This document shows positions 1-7,185 of a stretch of 29,157 nucleotides of DNA, piece by piece; position 1 is the stretch's first letter, and each line of letters opens with the position of its first letter. The notes under the pieces were generated by a model, which worked only from the letters and a program-made list of their open reading frames with translations, searched no databases and was not told where the DNA came from. Source of the stretch: JBAYJT01 sp041664965. GTDB taxonomy: Bacteria > Pseudomonadota > Gammaproteobacteria > UBA9339. The stretch covers positions 1-29,157 of the forward strand of contig JBAYJT010000018.1 of the NCBI GenBank assembly GCA_041664965.1. The letters run 5' to 3'. The translations under genes were made by a program, and so were the position numbers.

Positions 1-873
1 CTACAAGGTCTGTTGTTAGCTACTCTTAAAGAAACAAATCTTGTTGTGGATCCAAGACTATGCCAAATGACTGCTACTGAACTAATGAGAGCATTAAATA
101 ATATAGGTCAAAAAACGGTAGTGAATTTATTGAACGAGGACAGACGTAGATTTCACCAAATTCTTATGCTTATCCAGGGAGTGCTTTGTGATAAGAGGGA
201 TAGAGGTTTGGAGATGGGTCAGGTTACAAATTCAACTACGGGTCTGACTAGACAAATACGCGATTTTATTGGCGATGAATGGTTACAAAAAACATACCTT
301 ACAGACAATCAAGATATTGGTAATGTTGCACCCCGGCAAATTTTTACATTTTTTCCGGTAAATAATAAAAAACGCCAAATGGTGATATTTGCGGATATTG
401 CTACTGTAATGTTTGATGGTTTAAGCCTGATAAATACTACCGTGCCGCAATTAAATACTGCTTTGTCAACCAATAGCTCTGTTCCAAGTTCCAGTACTAC
501 TACCTCGTCAGGTGTTGCAAGCAGCTCTTCTACGCTTTTTGGATCGTCGGTTGTGACTGCTCCCCAGGCGTCTTCTTCGAGTTCAAGTTTGAACCAGTCT
601 TCTGATGACAAAGAAGTAGGTTTGTTTTGTAGTACTGCAAAAAACTTGGATCGCAATTTTGGTTCGGGAAAGTCTCTCTTGGTATTTAAAAGATTTACAC
701 CAGAGCAAATAAATGCATGGTTACATAACCAAGTTTATTTTAAGCAGATTATGGATGCTGCGAAAGACTTACCATCAGAAGAAGCCTTTAAGGCTGAATT
801 AAAAAAGATTATGGGTGAAAAAGACTATATTGAACAGGCATCTCATAGCTTACAAACGCTTAGTAAAACATGA
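1..873 (+). CDS. Unrecognised Ser-rich protein, C-terminal part
   Basis: The frame is open to the window edge: codons for L, Q, G and L precede the TTG at position 13 with no stop. The true start therefore lies outside the window and only the C-terminal 290 or so residues are seen. The first 140 residues are mixed polar and hydrophobic. They are followed by a low-complexity Ser/Thr linker (about residues 145-195 counted from position 13) and a charged, probably helical tail. I see no signal peptide, membrane segment or known motif. The stop TGA (871-873) lies in AAAACATGATT, which resembles the left end of the dispersed repeat seen elsewhere in the window. The Ser-rich linker suggests a modular or effector-like protein, but that is speculation. 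I do not recognise the family. Confidence 0.6.
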   Translation, partial: LQGLLLATLKETNLVVDPRLCQMTATELMRALNNIGQKTVVNLLNEDRRRFHQILMLIQGVLCDKRDRGLEMGQVTNSTTGLTRQIRDFIGDEWLQKTYLTDNQDIGNVAPRQIFTFFPVNNKKRQMVIFADIATVMFDGLSLINTTVPQLNTALSTNSSVPSSSTTTSSGVASSSSTLFGSSVVTAPQASSSSSSLNQSSDDKEVGLFCSTAKNLDRNFGSGKSLLVFKRFTPEQINAWLHNQVYFKQIMDAAKDLPSEEAFKAELKKIMGEKDYIEQASHSLQTLSKT

Positions 874-963
874 TTCTAACAAGGTCAGGTCTAACATCTA
901 ACAAAATGTGATATGTTAGACCTGACCCCAAAAATGCAAATCAATAAGTTATAAAATAAAGTT
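865..963 (+). repeat. Disrupted copy of the CATGTCT hairpin repeat (copy G)
   Basis: AAAACATGATT (865-875) matches the left end of the repeat if the bases between its two CATG words are deleted. AAATCAATAAGTT with an A/T-rich tail (938-963) matches its right half. Between them lies a REP-like inverted repeat. The simplest reading is a repeat copy interrupted by that element. The right half is clear; the left half is short and less certain. Confidence 0.5.
883..927. repeat. REP-like perfect 15-bp inverted repeat
   Basis: GGTCAGGTCTAACAT (883-897) is the exact reverse complement of 913-927, with a 15-nt loop between. The right arm continues as GACCTGACCCC. This resembles REP palindromes mobilised by RAYT (IS200-like tyrosine) transposases in gammaproteobacteria; that assignment is from memory. 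No transposase gene is nearby. It could also act as a hairpin behind the upstream gene, but no T-tract follows. Confidence 0.75.
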
Positions 964-1444
964 AATGTGTGCTCAATTTTTTCTTACGCAGAAGCACTTT
1001 GTGTGGATGTGGGCGCTTGTGGTTGACGGTTAAAGTATGATAGGTTGAATCGGCTTTGTAGTAATCTTGTCCTCTTTCAATAAAATGCTCATCCATTCTT
1101 TGCGGACTAAAAAACTTCTTGCAAACTTCTTTGGCCATTGCTGTTTCAAAATATTTGCAGCAGTAAATATCAATGCTTATATAATTTTTCACGGATAAGG
1201 TATGGATTACAATTGAGCTTTCGATAAGAGGCGCCCAGCCAGAAAGGCCAGCTTTAGAGGGGAATTTGGACGCGTCAGAACGAAATATGTAAGGCGGTGA
1301 CTGCTTTTTCATGTCCAATTTGTCGACCATGTCATCTAGGAATTTATAGCAGAGTGCTAGATCGTCGCAGACGCCTTCTTTGCAATCATAAAGATCCAAA
1401 AGTAACTGATAGCCAAACACATGTTCACGTTTTTTAGATTTCAT
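962..1444 (-). CDS. SpeD-type (S-adenosylmethionine decarboxylase family) pyruvoyl enzyme
   Basis: 160 residues, resembling the class 1B AdoMet decarboxylase proenzyme, which cleaves itself to form a pyruvoyl cofactor and normally makes decarboxylated AdoMet for spermidine synthesis. Near the N-terminus FGYQLLLDLYDC matches the family opening. PLIESSIVIHT carries the self-cleavage Glu-Ser (Ser76) and His81, and YCC holds Cys96. The Ser-to-His and Ser-to-Cys distances (5 and 20) equal those of Ser63, His68 and Cys83 in the Thermotoga enzyme. The C-terminal 35 residues are basic and look like an extension. AAGGAG precedes the ATG. No spermidine synthase gene is adjacent. Some SpeD homologues are reported to decarboxylate arginine or ornithine instead, so the substrate is open and I give no symbol. 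Family confidence is good, function moderate. Confidence 0.75.
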   Translation of the reverse strand: MKSKKREHVFGYQLLLDLYDCKEGVCDDLALCYKFLDDMVDKLDMKKQSPPYIFRSDASKFPSKAGLSGWAPLIESSIVIHTLSVKNYISIDIYCCKYFETAMAKEVCKKFFSPQRMDEHFIERGQDYYKADSTYHTLTVNHKRPHPHKVLLRKKKLSTH

Positions 1445-1515
1445 TCTAGAATCTCCTTGTAAATTTAAAGCGCGTGTATTTTACTGTGAAAATAGTTTTT
1501 ATGCTAAGAAAAGCT

Positions 1516-1556
1516 AAAAAACATGTCCACGTGATTTCTTTATAAATCAAGGTGTT
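1516..1556 (+). repeat. CATGTCT hairpin repeat, copy A
   Basis: Contains AAAAAACATGTCCACG, then the stem TGATTT (1532-1537) and AAATCA (1544-1549), then AAGGTGTT. The outer CAC (1528-1530) can pair with GTG (1552-1554). It lies between the SpeD-like gene and the aminotransferase gene. Confidence 0.85.
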
Positions 1557-1569
1557 GCATTTTGAGGTA

Positions 1570-1596
1570 TAGAGACAGGTTTGAAACCCGTCTCTA
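1570..1596. repeat. GTA-type palindrome overlapping the aminotransferase stop
   Basis: Arms of 13 bp (1570-1582 and 1584-1596) are complementary except at one position: TAGAGACAGGTTT against TAGAGACGGGTTT when reverse-complemented. The right end supplies the stop codon of the minus-strand aminotransferase (1594-1596). It resembles the GGGG-rich palindromes at 5414, 22049 and 22647. Confidence 0.75.
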
Positions 1597-2676
1597 CTTT
1601 TGCAACAATTTTTCCACCACCAAATCCTGTTCTTTTTCTGAAAGGTAAGGGTGCATGGGTAAACTTAGAACTTTGGCGGCGATGCTTTCAACGTTAGGTA
1701 AGCGCAGATTAGCATATTGTGAGCTAATTACAGGTTGTTTGTACATTGGTTCTGGGTAGTGCACAGCAGTTGGAATACCAGCTTCTTGTAATTTTTTCTG
1801 TATCGCATCGCGGTTTTCTACTTGTACGGTGTATTGCGCATAAACACAGGTGTTGTGTGGCTCTATGTACGGCGTGATCAGGTGAGAGGAAAGCAATTTT
1901 GTGTACCTTTCCGCTACTTTTTGTCTTATGCCAATTTCTTCTTTGAAGAGAGGAAATTTAGCCAGTAGAATTGCGGCTTGTATAGTGTCCATACGGCCAT
2001 TGACGCCGATGTGAGTGTGATGATAGCGCCGATCTTGTCCGTGGTCGCGAATCTCAAACATTAGCCTAAAAAGATTATCATCGTTAGTGAAGCAAGCTCC
2101 GCCGTCGCCGTAACAGCCAAGTGGTTTGGAAGGGAAAAAACTTGTTGCCGCTATTGTGCTAAGATTACAAGAGTGTTTGCCTTTATAAGTTGCACCGAGG
2201 CTTTGCGCAGCATCTTCTAAAACTGCTAGGTTATGTTTTTTGGCAATAGCATTTATTGTATCAAAATCTGGACATTGGCCATATAAACTCACTGGTAAAA
2301 TTAATTTGGTTTTAGGTGTAATGGCAGCTTCGATTTGTTTTACATCTAAGTTATAGGTTTTGCTATCGATATCGACAAACACTGGCTTAGCGCCCAAAAG
2401 TAAAATAGTTTCGACAGTGGCAAAAAAAGAAAATGGTGTGGTGATTACTTCATCACCAGCTTTAATTCCTAGAGCCATCATGGCAATTAAAAGAGCGTCG
2501 GTGCCGCTTGCAACTAATAAACAGTGTTTTGCTCCCGTAAAGTTAGCTAAGGCTTTTTCACACTCTTGAACTTCCGGACCTAAAACATATTTGCCATGAT
2601 CTAAAACCTTCTGAATGCCTGAATCTATCTCTTTTTTTACGCGGTTATATTGCGTTTTTAGATCTACGAATTGCAT
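1594..2676 (-). CDS. DegT/DnrJ/EryC1-family PLP aminotransferase (WbpE-like)
   Basis: 360 residues, the full length for this fold-type I aminotransferase family, which transfers an amino group (usually from glutamate) onto keto-sugar nucleotides for surface polysaccharides. The N-terminus MQFVDLKTQY, followed by GKYVLGPEV, is typical of the WbpE/WlbC branch acting on UDP-3-keto-GlcNAc-uronate. ASGTDAL (56-62) binds the phosphate, EDAAQSLGA holds the Asp that contacts the PLP ring nitrogen (Asp155), and Lys184 in FFPSKPLG is the Schiff-base lysine. GGAG stands upstream of the ATG. No other sugar-nucleotide gene is adjacent, so the exact substrate is inferred. The stop codon lies inside a palindromic repeat. 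Confidence 0.88.
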   Translation of the reverse strand: MQFVDLKTQYNRVKKEIDSGIQKVLDHGKYVLGPEVQECEKALANFTGAKHCLLVASGTDALLIAMMALGIKAGDEVITTPFSFFATVETILLLGAKPVFVDIDSKTYNLDVKQIEAAITPKTKLILPVSLYGQCPDFDTINAIAKKHNLAVLEDAAQSLGATYKGKHSCNLSTIAATSFFPSKPLGCYGDGGACFTNDDNLFRLMFEIRDHGQDRRYHHTHIGVNGRMDTIQAAILLAKFPLFKEEIGIRQKVAERYTKLLSSHLITPYIEPHNTCVYAQYTVQVENRDAIQKKLQEAGIPTAVHYPEPMYKQPVISSQYANLRLPNVESIAAKVLSLPMHPYLSEKEQDLVVEKLLQK

Positions 2677-2739
2677 ATCTTGCTCCTCTTAGAATATTGT
2701 TATGTGCAAAAGAAGGAGTGATTTATCTCCTCTTTGCTG

Positions 2740-2745
2740 TATAAT
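2740..2745 (+). promoter_or_regulatory. Possible -10 box upstream of the M20 peptidase gene
   Basis: A perfect TATAAT sits about 90 bp before the ATG in the divergent spacer between the aminotransferase and peptidase genes. No convincing -35 box is present at the right distance, so this is tentative. Confidence 0.3.
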
Positions 2746-2836
2746 TGGCGTCCACGGAATTTTCTTTTCGCCCCCGCATTTGGATGCGACATTTTAATCA
2801 CATTATATTTTTTTAACAAGAACCAGAGGGGTTAAC

Positions 2837-4258
2837 ATGAATTCAACAAATACCGCTAATTTTATTAGTAAGTTTTGGGACGATTCGATTCTCCCAAGCT
2901 TAAGCGAATACATTCGCATTCCTTGTAAATCTATTAATTTCGACGAGAACTGGGAGAAAACTGGTGACTTTGCCGCTGCTTCGCGCTTGGTTGGGGATTG
3001 GATTTTAAAGCAAGGTATTCCAGGAACTAAAGTGGAAGTTTTGCAGATTCCCAAACGCACCCCGGTTTTGTTTGTGGAAATACCAGGAGACGCACCTGGT
3101 ACGATTTTATTTTATAGTCACTTAGATAAGATGCCGGAAAGCACTGGTTGGGACGAAGGTTTAGGCCCTTGGAATCCAGTTATTAAAGATGAAAAATTGT
3201 ACGGTCGTGGCGGTGTCGATGACGGTTATGCACCTTATTCGGCGATTGCTGCTATTAAAGCTCTTCGCGAACAGGGTATTCCTCATGCTAAATGTTTATT
3301 TTTTATTGAATATGCTGAAGAATCTGGTAGCCCAGACTTCATGCCATATTTAGAGAAGTTTAAAGATAAAATCGGTGAGCCGAATTTAATTTTGGTTTTA
3401 GATAACGACGGAGCTGATACAGAACGTCTTTGGGAAATTACATCTATTCGCGGTAATTTTTCTGCTACTTTAAAGGTTTCTATGCTCTCCAAAGGCGCAC
3501 ATTCTGGAGTAGTGAGTGGAATGGTGGCAACGCCGTTTAGAATTTTACGTCAACTTTTAGATCGTATTGAAGATCAAAAAACCGGTAAGGTATTGCTCGA
3601 AAGCGCGCACGTTGAAATTCCAGATTTTTTTAAAGATCAAGCCAAAAGTGTTGCGGCAATCATAGGCGATAAAGTTATGGAAGCTTTGCCACTTTTAGAT
3701 GGTTGTAAAGCGCTTACAAACAGCGCACCAGATATTTTAATCGACACAACTTGGAGACCAACTTTATGCGTGACTGGCGCGGAAGGTTTGCCGCACATTA
3801 AAGATGCAGGCAACGTACTTTTGCCGTTTATTGAAGTAAAGCTCAGTATGCGTATGCCGCCACGCGTGGATATGAAGAAAGTCGTTGCGGAAATGAAGCA
3901 GAAGTTGGAAAATGACGCGCCTTATGGTGCAAAAGTGGATTTCAACATGACTGTCGATCCGATGATTGGTTGGGATTCCTTAAGTGCTGGTGGTGCTAGC
4001 TGGGTAGAAGGTGCATTTAATGATGCATCTAAAACTTATTTTGGCAAAGATGCGGCTTTTGTTGGCACAGGAGGTAGTATTGGTCCAGTTGCTATTTTGG
4101 CAGAAGTTTTCCCGAAAGCACGTATGCTTTTGACTGGTGCTGGTACACCAGACTGCGGTGCGCATGGACCAAATGAGTTTTTATCTATTCCGCTTGTCAA
4201 AAAAGTTACCTGCTGTGTGGCGCATCTTTTGGCCGAACATGGTAAAAATCAAAAATAA
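2837..4258 (+). CDS. M20-family metallopeptidase (dipeptidase/ArgE/DapE type)
   Basis: 473 residues, cytoplasmic, with no signal peptide. The family uses two zinc ions to cleave dipeptides or N-acyl amino acids. YSHLDKMPE carries the first metal-binding His95 and Asp97, GRGGVDDG the bridging Asp128, EYAEESGSPD the general base and metal Glu pair (161-162), and LDNDGAD a further metal Asp. GAHGPNE near the C-terminus provides the last His. The long insert between halves (about 210-330) is the dimerisation domain and makes it most like the larger dipeptidases. AGAGGGG precedes the ATG. The following alanine dehydrogenase gene starts 39 bp downstream on the same strand, so peptide cleavage and alanine catabolism may be linked. 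The exact substrate cannot be read from sequence. Confidence 0.9.
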   Translation: MNSTNTANFISKFWDDSILPSLSEYIRIPCKSINFDENWEKTGDFAAASRLVGDWILKQGIPGTKVEVLQIPKRTPVLFVEIPGDAPGTILFYSHLDKMPESTGWDEGLGPWNPVIKDEKLYGRGGVDDGYAPYSAIAAIKALREQGIPHAKCLFFIEYAEESGSPDFMPYLEKFKDKIGEPNLILVLDNDGADTERLWEITSIRGNFSATLKVSMLSKGAHSGVVSGMVATPFRILRQLLDRIEDQKTGKVLLESAHVEIPDFFKDQAKSVAAIIGDKVMEALPLLDGCKALTNSAPDILIDTTWRPTLCVTGAEGLPHIKDAGNVLLPFIEVKLSMRMPPRVDMKKVVAEMKQKLENDAPYGAKVDFNMTVDPMIGWDSLSAGGASWVEGAFNDASKTYFGKDAAFVGTGGSIGPVAILAEVFPKARMLLTGAGTPDCGAHGPNEFLSIPLVKKVTCCVAHLLAEHGKNQK

Positions 4259-4297
4259 GAATCATTTTTTAATAACTAATATATTGGAGATATAACA

Positions 4298-5410
4298 ATG
4301 TTAATAGGCGTTCCGAAAGAAATTAAAATTCGTGAATATCGAGTTGGTTTAGTGCCTTCTTCTGTGCGCGAATTAATTGACAACGGTCATAAAGTGATCG
4401 TTGAGCACGATGCTGGTGCTGGTATTGGTTGTACAGATGAGCATTACAAAGCAGTTGGCGCAACTATCATTCCTACAGCAGCCGAGATTTTTGCTAAAGC
4501 CGATATGATCGTCAAAGTCAAAGAGCCGCAACCTGTTGAGTGCAAAATGCTCCGTGAAGGGCAAATATTATTTACTTATTTACATTTAGCTCCAGATCCG
4601 GAACAAACCAAAGCGTTAGTTGATTCTAAATGTATTGCTATTGCTTATGAAACTGTTACTGATAAAAATGGCAAGTTGCCACTTTTATCTCCAATGAGTG
4701 AAGTTGCAGGAAGATTGTCAATTCAAATGGGTGCGCATTGTTTGGAAAAACGTCAAGGTGGCGCTGGTGTTCTTCTTGGCGGCGTTCCAGGAGTTGGTCG
4801 TGGTAAAGTTGCTATTTTAGGAGCAGGCGTAGTTGGAACTAACGCTATGCTAATGGCTATGGGCATGGGTGCTGATGTTACTATTTTGGATAAATATATT
4901 CCTCGTTTACAAGAATTGGATACTATATTTGGTTCGAAAATTAAAACTATGTATGCCAACAATGATAATATTGAAAAATGTGTTATCGATGCCGATTTGG
5001 TTGTTGGTGGCGTACTTTTACCAGGAGCGGCTGCGCCGAAAGTTGTGACACGTGCCATGCTTAAGAAAATGCGTCCAGGTTCAGTGTTAGTCGACGTTTC
5101 CATCGACCAAGGCGGATGTTTTGAAACTAGTCGTCCAACCAGCCATGACAATCCAACTTATGTTGAAGAAGGTATTGTGCACTATTGCGTGACTAATATG
5201 CCAGGTGCAGTTCCGCGTACTTCAGCATTCGCTTTAAATAATGCGACGTTGCCGTTTAGTGTGGCTTTGGCCAATAAAGGCTATAAGAAAGCTCTGTTGG
5301 AAGATCCGCATTTGTTAAACGGCTTGAACGTATGTCATGGCCATGTGACTTGTGAGCCTGTGGCGAAGGATTTAGGACTAACCTATAAGCCGGCTAAAGA
5401 AATTTTGTGA
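4298..5410 (+). CDS. ald: Alanine dehydrogenase
   Basis: 370 residues, the usual length. The enzyme interconverts L-alanine + NAD+ + water with pyruvate + ammonia + NADH. The N-terminus MLIGVPKEIK followed by REYRVGLVP is diagnostic. Substrate-binding Lys lies in VKVKEPQ and the catalytic His in TYLHLAPD. ILGAGVVGTNA is the Rossmann glycine motif, and the conserved C-terminal NMPGAVPRTSAFALNN is intact. TTGGAGA stands 10 bp before the ATG. It probably forms an operon with the M20 peptidase upstream and the M17 aminopeptidase downstream. This would let the cell burn peptide-derived alanine to pyruvate or make alanine for peptidoglycan. Confidence 0.96.
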   Translation: MLIGVPKEIKIREYRVGLVPSSVRELIDNGHKVIVEHDAGAGIGCTDEHYKAVGATIIPTAAEIFAKADMIVKVKEPQPVECKMLREGQILFTYLHLAPDPEQTKALVDSKCIAIAYETVTDKNGKLPLLSPMSEVAGRLSIQMGAHCLEKRQGGAGVLLGGVPGVGRGKVAILGAGVVGTNAMLMAMGMGADVTILDKYIPRLQELDTIFGSKIKTMYANNDNIEKCVIDADLVVGGVLLPGAAAPKVVTRAMLKKMRPGSVLVDVSIDQGGCFETSRPTSHDNPTYVEEGIVHYCVTNMPGAVPRTSAFALNNATLPFSVALANKGYKKALLEDPHLLNGLNVCHGHVTCEPVAKDLGLTYKPAKEIL

Positions 5411-5413
5411 ACC

Positions 5414-5440
5414 GTAGGGGCGCACCTATGTGTGCGCCCT
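5414..5440. repeat. GTA-GGGG palindrome
   Basis: GTAGGGGCGCAC, then CTATGT, then GTGCGCCCT forms a hairpin with an 8-bp perfect G/C-rich stem (5418-5425 with 5432-5439). It sits four bases after the ald stop codon. It shares the leading GTA-GGG with the palindromes at 1570, 22049 and 22647. Confidence 0.75.
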
Positions 5441-5444
5441 TAAT

Positions 5445-5484
5445 ACTTCTGCCAACTTCTGCCAGCTTCTGCCAACTTGTGCCA
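5445..5484 (+). repeat. Four tandem 10-bp units in the leader of the aminopeptidase gene
   Basis: The unit ACTTCTGCCA occurs at 5445-5454 and 5455-5464, then as GCTTCTGCCA (5465-5474) and ACTTGTGCCA (5475-5484). The array ends 10 bp before the GGAG ribosome-binding site of the next gene. Copy number could vary by slippage. Confidence 0.8.
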
Positions 5485-5508
5485 AAAATAAACTGGAGTG
5501 AAAATTCT

Positions 5509-6897
5509 ATGCCAAATTATTTTGTAAATCGCTCTTCAGGTAAGGCAATTTCTATTATGCCGCTTAGTAAAAAAGAGCTAGCTGATTGGCTAAAAAAACA
5601 GCCTAAAGCAGTGCAGAACTGGGTTTTGGCTAATAATTTTGAAGCCAAATCCGGCAGCTTTTGTCTTCTGGCTAATTCCAAAAAAGGCGAAGTGGAAAAA
5701 GTTTTGTTAGGCGTGGAAAGTGCCGATGATTACTGGGCGTTTGCTGCTTTGCCAACTAAATTACCGCAAGGTCAGTATGAAATTATTTCCAATTGGAATG
5801 TGAAGCAATTGGAGCGAGCTGCAATTGCTTGGGGGCTTGGAACATACAGTTTTGCTAAATATAAAAAAGCACCCGCTATTAAAGCTAGCCTAGTTTTGCC
5901 TAAAGAGGTAGATAAAAAATACGTAGAAGAAATTACCTCTGTGATATGTTGGGTGCGCGATCTGATCAACATGCCAAGTCACGATTTTGGCCCAGATGAA
6001 TTGGCCAAAGAAGCGCTAAATTTAGCTAAAGAATTTTCTGCCAAAGCCACAGTAATTATGGGCGAGAAGCTTCGCCAAGATTTTCCAGCTGTTTATGCGG
6101 TAGGCAAGGGCAGTGCGAAAGAGCCGCGCTTGATTGATTTAACCTGGGATAAAAAGAAAAATGCTAAGATGCTTACTTTAGTAGGCAAAGGAGTTTGCTT
6201 TGATAGCGGTGGTATGGATTTAAAACCGCCGCCATTTATGGTTACCATGAAAGACGATATGGCTGGAGCTGCGCATGCATTAGCCTTAGCGCGCCTTATC
6301 ATGACTTTTGATTTACCGATTAATTTACGCGTTATCATTCCTGTTGTCGAAAATATGCTGGCTCCTAATAGTTTTCGTCCGGGAGATATTTTAAAAACGC
6401 GTTTAGGGAAGACGGTAGAAGTTGGCGATACAGATGCCGAAGGCAGATTAATTTTAGCGGATGCTTTGACTTTGGCTTGTGAGAAAAAGCCGGATTTATT
6501 ACTCGATTTTGCGACTTTAACTGGGGCTGCGAGAATAGCTTTAGGCCCAGATTTGACGGCGCTTTTTACTGATAACGAAGAAGTGGCTCATGGTTTACTG
6601 ACGAAAATAGCAGAAGAAAAGGAACCGCTTTGGTGGCTGCCTCTTTATGCGCCTTATAAAGAAATGTTAGATAGCAAAGTGGCGGATTTGGTGAATATTT
6701 CCAATACACGCTATGGCGGAGCGATTACCGCTGCTTTATTCTTGAAGGAATTTGTAGTTAAAGGAACTTCTTGGGCGCATTTTGATCTTGCTGCTTGGCA
6801 CGATAGAGCTAAAGCTGGTCGCGCTGCTGGAGGAGATGCTATGTTTTTAAGAGGGATGTTTAATTATTTAAGGGAGTGGGCAGGGAAAAAATTATGA
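5509..6897 (+). CDS. M17-family leucyl aminopeptidase
   Basis: 462 residues from the chosen ATG. An earlier in-frame GTG (5407) would force translation through a palindrome and a decamer array, whereas GGAG at 5495-5498 lies 10 bp before this ATG. The family removes N-terminal residues with two metal ions in a hexamer. GKGVCFDSGGMDLKP contains the metal-binding Lys and Asp and is the family signature. NSFRPGD follows, and NTDAEGRL appears here as DTDAEGRL, with Asp and Glu ligands and the catalytic Arg. The N-terminal domain is shorter and more divergent than in E. coli PepA, closer to the PepB and Rickettsia-type enzymes. It completes the peptide-degrading run after the M20 enzyme and Ald. 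The TGA stop lies inside a heptamer repeat. Confidence 0.92.
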   Translation: MPNYFVNRSSGKAISIMPLSKKELADWLKKQPKAVQNWVLANNFEAKSGSFCLLANSKKGEVEKVLLGVESADDYWAFAALPTKLPQGQYEIISNWNVKQLERAAIAWGLGTYSFAKYKKAPAIKASLVLPKEVDKKYVEEITSVICWVRDLINMPSHDFGPDELAKEALNLAKEFSAKATVIMGEKLRQDFPAVYAVGKGSAKEPRLIDLTWDKKKNAKMLTLVGKGVCFDSGGMDLKPPPFMVTMKDDMAGAAHALALARLIMTFDLPINLRVIIPVVENMLAPNSFRPGDILKTRLGKTVEVGDTDAEGRLILADALTLACEKKPDLLLDFATLTGAARIALGPDLTALFTDNEEVAHGLLTKIAEEKEPLWWLPLYAPYKEMLDSKVADLVNISNTRYGGAITAALFLKEFVVKGTSWAHFDLAAWHDRAKAGRAAGGDAMFLRGMFNYLREWAGKKL

Positions 6898-6932
6898 ATT
6901 ATGAATTATGAATTATGAAGTATGAATGATGA
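6891..6932 (+). repeat. Tandem ATTATGA heptamers, left arm of an inverted element
   Basis: ATTATGA is repeated four times exactly (6891-6918), followed by AGTATGA and ATGATGA. The aminopeptidase stop codon falls inside the first unit. The tract is matched in inverted orientation at 7141-7168. Seven is not a multiple of three, so changes in unit number could alter the protein's last residues only if they fell before the stop. Confidence 0.85.
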
Positions 6933-7168
6933 ATTGTTCAAATACGAATACAAGACCTGAAAGGGCACAAAATTGTCAGGGTAGACGATTCTGAATGTGA
7001 AGCGAATAGCTCGAAGAGAGAATAGCCAGGATGGTTACGAGTAAATCTAGAATGGTTAAATAAAAAACATGTCTATAGGATTTCTTTATAAATCAATAGG
7101 TTGTGATTTAAAGTTGTATTAATCCTATTTTCTTATTAATTCATCATTCATAATTTATAATTCATAAT
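6898..7168. mobile_element. MITE-like non-coding element bounded by inverted heptamer tracts
   Basis: ATTATGA-type heptamers at the left (6891-6932) face TCATAAT-type heptamers at the right (7141-7168), enclosing about 205 bp without a good reading frame. The interior holds CCTGAAAGGGC, GAATAGCC and CATGTCT repeat copy B. I see no transposase. The structure is that of a short non-autonomous element, but no target duplication is evident, so mobility is unproven. Confidence 0.5.
7062..7102 (+). repeat. CATGTCT hairpin repeat, copy B
   Basis: AAAAAACATGTCTATAG is followed by GATTT (7079-7083), which pairs with AAATC (7090-7094). An outer stem CTAT (7073-7076) pairs with ATAG (7096-7099). It ends in GTT, like the other copies. 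Confidence 0.85.
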
Positions 7169-7185
7169 TACTAAACGGAGGTTCT

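Noticed and set aside
4753..5151. 132-codon frame antisense to ald
   Set aside because: It lies wholly inside a strongly conserved gene and shows no family features.
5407..5508. N-terminal extension of the M17 aminopeptidase from GTG 5407
   Set aside because: It would translate a palindrome and a decamer array. The ATG at 5509 has GGAG at the right distance and starts the conserved protein.
6891..7168. CRISPR-like array from repeated heptamers
   Set aside because: Units are 7 bp, contiguous, without spacers and inverted at the other end. No cas genes are present.
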